A DNA stretch of 8,879 nucleotides from Gammaproteobacteria bacterium (lineage in GTDB: Bacteria > Pseudomonadota > Gammaproteobacteria > Eutrophobiales > Eutrophobiaceae), in NCBI GenBank assembly GCA_009843675.1, contig VYCZ01000151.1, positions 1 to 8,879 of the forward strand, written 5' to 3'. Below are positions 5,815-8,879 of this stretch, piece by piece (the first letter of the stretch is position 1; each line of letters begins with the position of its first letter). The notes under the pieces were generated by a model. That model had not been told where the DNA came from and did no database searches. It was given only the letters and a program-made list of their open reading frames with translations. The position numbers and the translations under genes were made by a program.

Positions 5815-6663
5815 ATGGGTGAAATCGTTTTAGCAGCCAAGATCACGCATGTGCCGTCCATGTACCTGTCGGAACTGCCCGGCCCCCACCAGGGTTGCCG
5901 GGAGGATGCCATCGAAGGCCACCGGGAACTCAGCCGGCGGGCCCGGGCCCGGGGCGCGGATACGGCGCTGGTGTTTGACGTGCACTGGCTGGTGAACAGC
6001 GGTTACCATATCAACAGCGGCGAGCATTTCAAGGGCGTGTACACCAGCCATGAACTGCCCCATTTCATCAAGGACATGGCCTATGAGTATGACGGCAATC
6101 CCGCCCTGGGCGACCTGATTGCCGAGTGCGCCAATGCCCGGGGCATCAATACCCGGTCGCATCATGTCGATAGCCTGACCCTGGAATACGGCACCCTGGT
6201 GCCCATGCGCTACATGAACGGGGATCGGCACTTCAGGGTGGTATCGGTCGCGGCCTGGTGCGCCTGGCACGACCTGAATGATTCCAGGATATTCGGCGAG
6301 GCAGTGAGAGAAGCGATAGAAAAAAGCGACAGTAAGGTCATGGTGCTGGCCAGCGGTTCCCTGTCCCACCGTTTCAATGACAATTCCAACGCCGGCGACA
6401 AGATATTCCAGATCAGCGACGAGTTTTACCAGCAGACGGACCTGCGCGTAGTGGACCTGTGGAAGCGCGGCGATTTCAAGACCTTCACGGAGATGTTCCA
6501 CGAGTATGCCTACCGCTGCCACGGTGAAGGCTGGATGCATGACACCGCGATGCTGCTGGGCATGCTGGGCTGGGACGCCTATGACAGGCCGGTGGAGATC
6601 ATCAGTGATTATTTTCCCAGTTCCGGCACGGGACAGATCAACGCCGAGTTTCCCGTGAACTGA
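5815..6663 (+). CDS. hpaD: 3,4-dihydroxyphenylacetate 2,3-dioxygenase HpaD
   Basis: HpaD is the iron-dependent extradiol dioxygenase that opens the ring of homoprotocatechuate to 5-carboxymethyl-2-hydroxymuconate semialdehyde. It is of the LigB (class III) type, not the vicinal-oxygen-chelate type. The 282 residues start MGEIVLAAKITHVPSMYLSE, almost as in E. coli HpaD. Likely iron ligands are His12, His57 (VFDVHW) and Glu238 (GEGWMHD). GSLSHRF (181-187, His185) is the second-shell histidine block. LEYGTLVPMRYM (123-134) and the C-terminal SSGTGQINAEFP are also conserved. AGGAAG at 5803-5808 lies six bases before the ATG. The start is three bases after the hpaE stop, and hpaF begins three bases after its own stop. 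It acts first in the pathway, although it is sixth in gene order. Confidence 0.97.
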   Translation: MGEIVLAAKITHVPSMYLSELPGPHQGCREDAIEGHRELSRRARARGADTALVFDVHWLVNSGYHINSGEHFKGVYTSHELPHFIKDMAYEYDGNPALGDLIAECANARGINTRSHHVDSLTLEYGTLVPMRYMNGDRHFRVVSVAAWCAWHDLNDSRIFGEAVREAIEKSDSKVMVLASGSLSHRFNDNSNAGDKIFQISDEFYQQTDLRVVDLWKRGDFKTFTEMFHEYAYRCHGEGWMHDTAMLLGMLGWDAYDRPVEIISDYFPSSGTGQINAEFPVN

Positions 6664-6665
6664 GC

Positions 6666-7073
6666 ATGCCCCATTTCATCCTGGAATATTCCGCCAATCT
6701 GGATGACGACCTGGACCTGGACGGCTTGTTCGGGGCCCTGCATGAGACCGCAATGGACACCGGCGTGTTTGCCCTGGGCGGCGTGCGCTTTCGCGCCCAC
6801 CGCTCCGCGCATTACCTGGTCCCCGCTGGCGACCCGGACAATGCCGTCGTGCAACGGACCGCCCGCATAGGCCGCAGGCGTGACCCGGACGTAAGACGTG
6901 AGGTCGGGGAGAAAATATTCAATACCCTGACAGAGTACCTGGACAGCCTCTACCGGGAACGGCCCCTGGCCATCTCATTCGAGATGACCGAACTTACTTT
7001 CGGACTGAGTTTCCGAAAGAACAACATCCACGAGAGGATAAAACGGAAACAGGGCGCGGACCAGGCCCAGTAA
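6666..7073 (+). CDS. hpaF: 5-carboxymethyl-2-hydroxymuconate delta-isomerase HpaF
   Basis: HpaF (CHM isomerase) converts 5-carboxymethyl-2-hydroxymuconate to 5-oxo-pent-3-ene-1,2,5-tricarboxylate, the substrate of HpaG. It is a small tautomerase-superfamily enzyme that uses an N-terminal proline as base once Met is removed. Here Pro2 is in MPHFILEYSANL, matching MPHFIVE of E. coli. GGVRFRAH (38-45) corresponds to the conserved GIRSRVH block with its active-site arginine. LAISFEMTELTFGLSFRKNN (101-120) matches the C-terminal strand and NN motif. The 135 residues slightly exceed the usual 125-130 because of a charged tail, IKRKQGADQAQ. The ATG overlaps no other gene; two bases separate it from the hpaD stop. 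It is the last gene of the operon and is followed by a 109-bp palindrome. Confidence 0.94.
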   Translation: MPHFILEYSANLDDDLDLDGLFGALHETAMDTGVFALGGVRFRAHRSAHYLVPAGDPDNAVVQRTARIGRRRDPDVRREVGEKIFNTLTEYLDSLYRERPLAISFEMTELTFGLSFRKNNIHERIKRKQGADQAQ

Positions 7074-7085
7074 AAGGACGTATCA

Positions 7086-7194
7086 GGCAGTTTGGGAATA
7101 CCTGTTCAGGAATGTCGACAGCCGTGGATGGCTGTCGATAAAGCGTACATGGATGTATTTACAGCGTGTCCTGAACAGGTATTCCCAAACTGCC
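7086..7194 (-). repeat. 109-bp structured palindrome, copy 2 (after hpaF)
   Basis: Arms at 7086-7111 and 7169-7194 are perfect 26-bp inverted repeats. The element is exactly as long as copy 1 and lies in the opposite orientation. Its 28-nt core (7142-7169) is the exact complement of 3402-3429 and includes the small hairpin TACAT-GG-ATGTA (7146-7157). The second inner hairpin is TCGACAGCC (7115-7123) with GGCTGTCGA (7130-7138), which differs from copy 1 in sequence and length. It starts 12 bases after hpaF and ends 22 bases before the end of the convergent methyltransferase gene. It may help separate the two transcripts, but there is no T-run on either strand. Nothing else is visible in 7074-7216. 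Confidence 0.88.
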
Positions 7195-7216
7195 ACAGTT
7201 GAACAAGGGAACGGAT

Positions 7217-7900
7217 CTATTTCCCCGCGATGAAATGCATCCAGTGGTCTTCGCGCCATCTGGCGTCAACGTAGCTGAAGCCGGCGTCCAACAGCCAGGA
7301 TTTCTGGTCGGCATAAGCGTCAGGCCGATCATAGACCTCATGGTGTTCAGCCAGCCACGCCCATTTCTCGCCGTCCGGGTAGCTGGCGTTGACGAATGCT
7401 TCCCAGTCACCGATCAGCGCCTTATGTTCGGGGGAATTCCTTTCGACCATCAGGTCCGAGCAGGTGAATACGCCGCCCTGTTTCAGCGCGGCGTACAACA
7501 AGGGGAAAATCCACTGCTTTTCCGTACTGTCGCAGTGGTGCAGGCTGAAACATGCGGTAATGAGGTCGAAATAATCCTCAGGGAAGGTATAATCCCGGAA
7601 GTAACTCCTGACATAAGTTATGTTCTCGCCGGGAAACCGGCCCCGGCATAGTTCCAGCATGTCTGGCGATGCATCGAGCAGGACATATTTCGCCCCGGGA
7701 AATTTCTTCAGCAACAGGGCAGTTACGTTTCCGTTGCCGCACCCCAGGTCCAGGATCCTGGTCGGGGAAAAGTCTGCAGGCAGGTTATCGGTGAGACTGG
7801 ACAGCAGGCGCAGGTAATGCGGCACTATGCGGATCATATCCTCCGTATAGTGATTGGAGAACTGGTCGAACTCGGCTGAAAGGGTTTCCTTGATTTTCAT
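7217..7900 (-). CDS. Class I SAM-dependent methyltransferase
   Basis: The 227-residue protein has a Rossmann-type methyltransferase fold. Motif I is ILDLGCGNGNVTALLL (49-64), the SAM-binding glycine loop. YVLLDASPDML (72-82) supplies the acidic residue (Asp76) that usually holds the ribose. FDLITACFSLHH (111-122) is the motif IV region, and LKQGGVFTCSDL (139-150) is the motif VI strand. The N-terminal stretch EFDQFSNHYTEDMIRIVPHY recalls small-molecule or CmoA-like methyltransferases, but the substrate cannot be named. It is a complete gene in family size range with no signal peptide or membrane segment, so it should be cytoplasmic. It is convergent with the hpa operon and divergent from the next gene across only 32 bases. 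Nothing ties it to aromatic breakdown. Confidence 0.88.
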   Translation of the reverse strand: MKIKETLSAEFDQFSNHYTEDMIRIVPHYLRLLSSLTDNLPADFSPTRILDLGCGNGNVTALLLKKFPGAKYVLLDASPDMLELCRGRFPGENITYVRSYFRDYTFPEDYFDLITACFSLHHCDSTEKQWIFPLLYAALKQGGVFTCSDLMVERNSPEHKALIGDWEAFVNASYPDGEKWAWLAEHHEVYDRPDAYADQKSWLLDAGFSYVDARWREDHWMHFIAGK

Positions 7901-7932
7901 AACGGCATTTTAGCTTAATTGGAAAAATCTAT
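7901..7932. promoter_or_regulatory. 32-bp AT-rich divergent spacer
   Basis: This short spacer separates the starts of the methyltransferase gene (minus) and the TauE-like gene (plus). It is much richer in A and T than the flanking genes (TTTTAGCTTAATTGG, then AAAAATCTATA). Two promoters would have to overlap here or reach into the coding sequences, so shared control of the pair is possible. I could not choose clear -35 and -10 pairs. GGA at 7921-7923 is the only hint of a ribosome site for the plus-strand gene. Confidence 0.3.
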
Positions 7933-8664
7933 ATGTCACTGCTTGAAGCAGCAGCAATCCTGATCATACTCGGGTCGTTTTTCTCAGCCTACGTCAGCGC
8001 AGCTTTTGCGGTGGGTGGCGGTTTCATCATGCTCGCCATCGTCTCCAGCGTCGTGCCGATAACCGTGGCGGTGCCGCTGCACGCCTGGATGATGCTGGGA
8101 TTGTCGCTGGGCAGGTCCTGGTATTTTCGCAGGGAGATAATCTGGCGTATCGCCGCGCCGTTTTTGCTGGGCGCCTTAATCGGCGTCTTCATCGGGGGGC
8201 GGGTGTATTTTGACCTGTCCGAGTTCCTGCTGTGCCTTGTTATCGGCATGTTGATACTGGCCGCGGTCTGGATGCCGAAAGCAGAGTGGGGCTCCAGGAT
8301 TCCGACGCCTTTTTTCTGGGTCGGTGTCATTCATTCGTTTCTATCCACCCTGTTCTCATTCGGCGGCCTGTTTCAACCCCTCATGCTGCGCGCGGCCTTG
8401 TCGAAGCTGCAGATCGTAGGGACGCTGGCGGCAGGACTGTTACTGATGAACGTGCTCAAGCTGAGCGCATACAGTTATTACGGTTTTGATTACGGGCCTT
8501 ATTTCCATGTCATCCTTGGCGCCGTCCTGGCGGCAATCCCCGGCGCCTACCTCGGCAGAAAGACATTGCACCGTATCCCCGAGGACAAATTCAGGTTGAT
8601 CTTCAGGATTATAATGACGTTCTTTGCGCTGAGATTGCTGTACCGGGCCTGGGTTCTACTCTGA
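7933..8664 (+). CDS. TauE/SafE family membrane protein (putative anion exporter/permease)
   Basis: The 243 residues are strongly hydrophobic, with about eight predicted membrane segments, at roughly 6-26, 30-48, 72-90, 97-114, 126-146, 160-183, 190-208 and 221-243. AVGGGFIML (26-34) is the glycine-rich motif near the N terminus of TauE/SafE proteins. FSFGGLFQPLML (141-152) is the matching motif in the second half, giving the family's two-repeat layout. Length is typical of the family (about 240-270). Members are linked to export or uptake of sulfonates, sulfite or other organic anions, but most are uncharacterised. No sulfur-metabolism genes lie in the window, so the substrate is unknown. It ends 10 bases from the stop of the convergent ABC ATPase gene, with no visible terminator between them. 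Confidence 0.85.
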   Translation: MSLLEAAAILIILGSFFSAYVSAAFAVGGGFIMLAIVSSVVPITVAVPLHAWMMLGLSLGRSWYFRREIIWRIAAPFLLGALIGVFIGGRVYFDLSEFLLCLVIGMLILAAVWMPKAEWGSRIPTPFFWVGVIHSFLSTLFSFGGLFQPLMLRAALSKLQIVGTLAAGLLLMNVLKLSAYSYYGFDYGPYFHVILGAVLAAIPGAYLGRKTLHRIPEDKFRLIFRIIMTFFALRLLYRAWVLL

Positions 8665-8674
8665 CGGCTTCAGT

Positions 8675-8879
8675 TCACCCGGACGAAAAAGGACGGGCCC
8701 GGCCGTCGGCCAGGCTGAGAATATTATCCGACAGCGACTGCGCCCGCTGCCGGTCGTGGGTGCTGAAAATGATAGTCCTGGTCCGGGCAGCCCGTTCCCC
8801 GGCAATCCACGCTTCAATTTCATTGACGGTGACCTCATCCAGGTAGGTGAACGGCTCATCCATGATAACCACCCCGGGT
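8675..8879 (-). CDS. ABC transporter ATP-binding protein, C-terminal fragment (5' end beyond window)
   Basis: The last 67 residues of an ABC ATPase are visible. The Walker B strand with catalytic glutamate is VVIMDEPF (Asp7 and Glu8 of the visible part). The D-loop is TYLDE (11-15), and the switch histidine is in IIFSTHD (His41). ILSLADGR (53-60) is the usual end of the fold. The Walker A, Q-loop and signature motifs must lie upstream, outside the right edge. GTG at 8870-8872 is an internal valine codon, not a likely start, because it lies inside Walker B. The short tail after ADGR argues for a stand-alone ATPase subunit with no added C-terminal domain. The transported substrate cannot be told. 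It is convergent with the TauE-like gene. Confidence 0.88.
   Translation of the reverse strand, partial: PGVVIMDEPFTYLDEVTVNEIEAWIAGERAARTRTIIFSTHDRQRAQSLSDNILSLADGRARPFSSG

Noticed and set aside
3377..7194. Composite transposon bounded by the two 109-bp palindromes
   Set aside because: No transposase between them, the enclosed genes are the normal continuation of the operon, and hpaH-hpaG1 lie outside.
3377..7194. CRISPR repeats
   Set aside because: Only two copies, 3.6 kb apart and inverted, with no spacer array or cas genes.
7199..7651. Plus-strand open frame of 150 codons opposite the methyltransferase
   Set aside because: The minus strand carries the SAM-binding motifs; this frame has none and starts within the spacer after the palindrome.

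Overview
The window holds an almost complete lower homoprotocatechuate (3,4-dihydroxyphenylacetate) meta-cleavage operon on the + strand, with unrelated genes on both sides. The GC-rich coding sequence, the gene families and two types of intergenic palindrome suggest a proteobacterium, most likely a gammaproteobacterium. This is inference from general familiarity; no marker gene in the window settles it.

Layout: (1) 1-750, minus strand: most of a polyphosphate kinase 2 family gene, cut by the left edge. (2) 751-923: divergent intergenic region with a good sigma70-like promoter (842-870) and a perfect 8-bp palindrome sitting on the predicted transcription start. (3) 924-7073, + strand: hpaH, hpaI, hpaG1, hpaG2, hpaE, hpaD, hpaF. 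Most junctions overlap or are only a few bases apart. The exceptions are hpaH/hpaI, which carries a 66-bp palindrome, and hpaG1/hpaG2, which carries a 109-bp palindrome. (4) 7074-7216: a second 109-bp palindrome of the same family in opposite orientation, between hpaF and a convergent gene. (5) 7217-7900, minus: a class I SAM-dependent methyltransferase. (6) 7933-8664, plus: a TauE/SafE-like membrane protein. (7) 8675-8879, minus: the C-terminal end of an ABC transporter ATPase.

Pathway logic: HpaD opens the homoprotocatechuate ring. HpaE oxidises the semialdehyde and HpaF isomerises the product. The HpaG1/HpaG2 pair decarboxylates and isomerises it, HpaH hydrates it, and HpaI cleaves the product to pyruvate and succinic semialdehyde. 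The ring hydroxylase (HpaBC), transporter (HpaX) and regulator (HpaR/HpaA) are not in the window.

Two points deserve attention. hpaE contains a single in-frame amber codon where the family normally has glutamate, with intact frame on both sides. The two 109-bp palindromes have perfect 26-27 bp outer stems that differ at 8 positions yet stay fully paired, around an identical 28-nt core. This compensatory change points to selection on, or mechanistic upkeep of, the folded structure.
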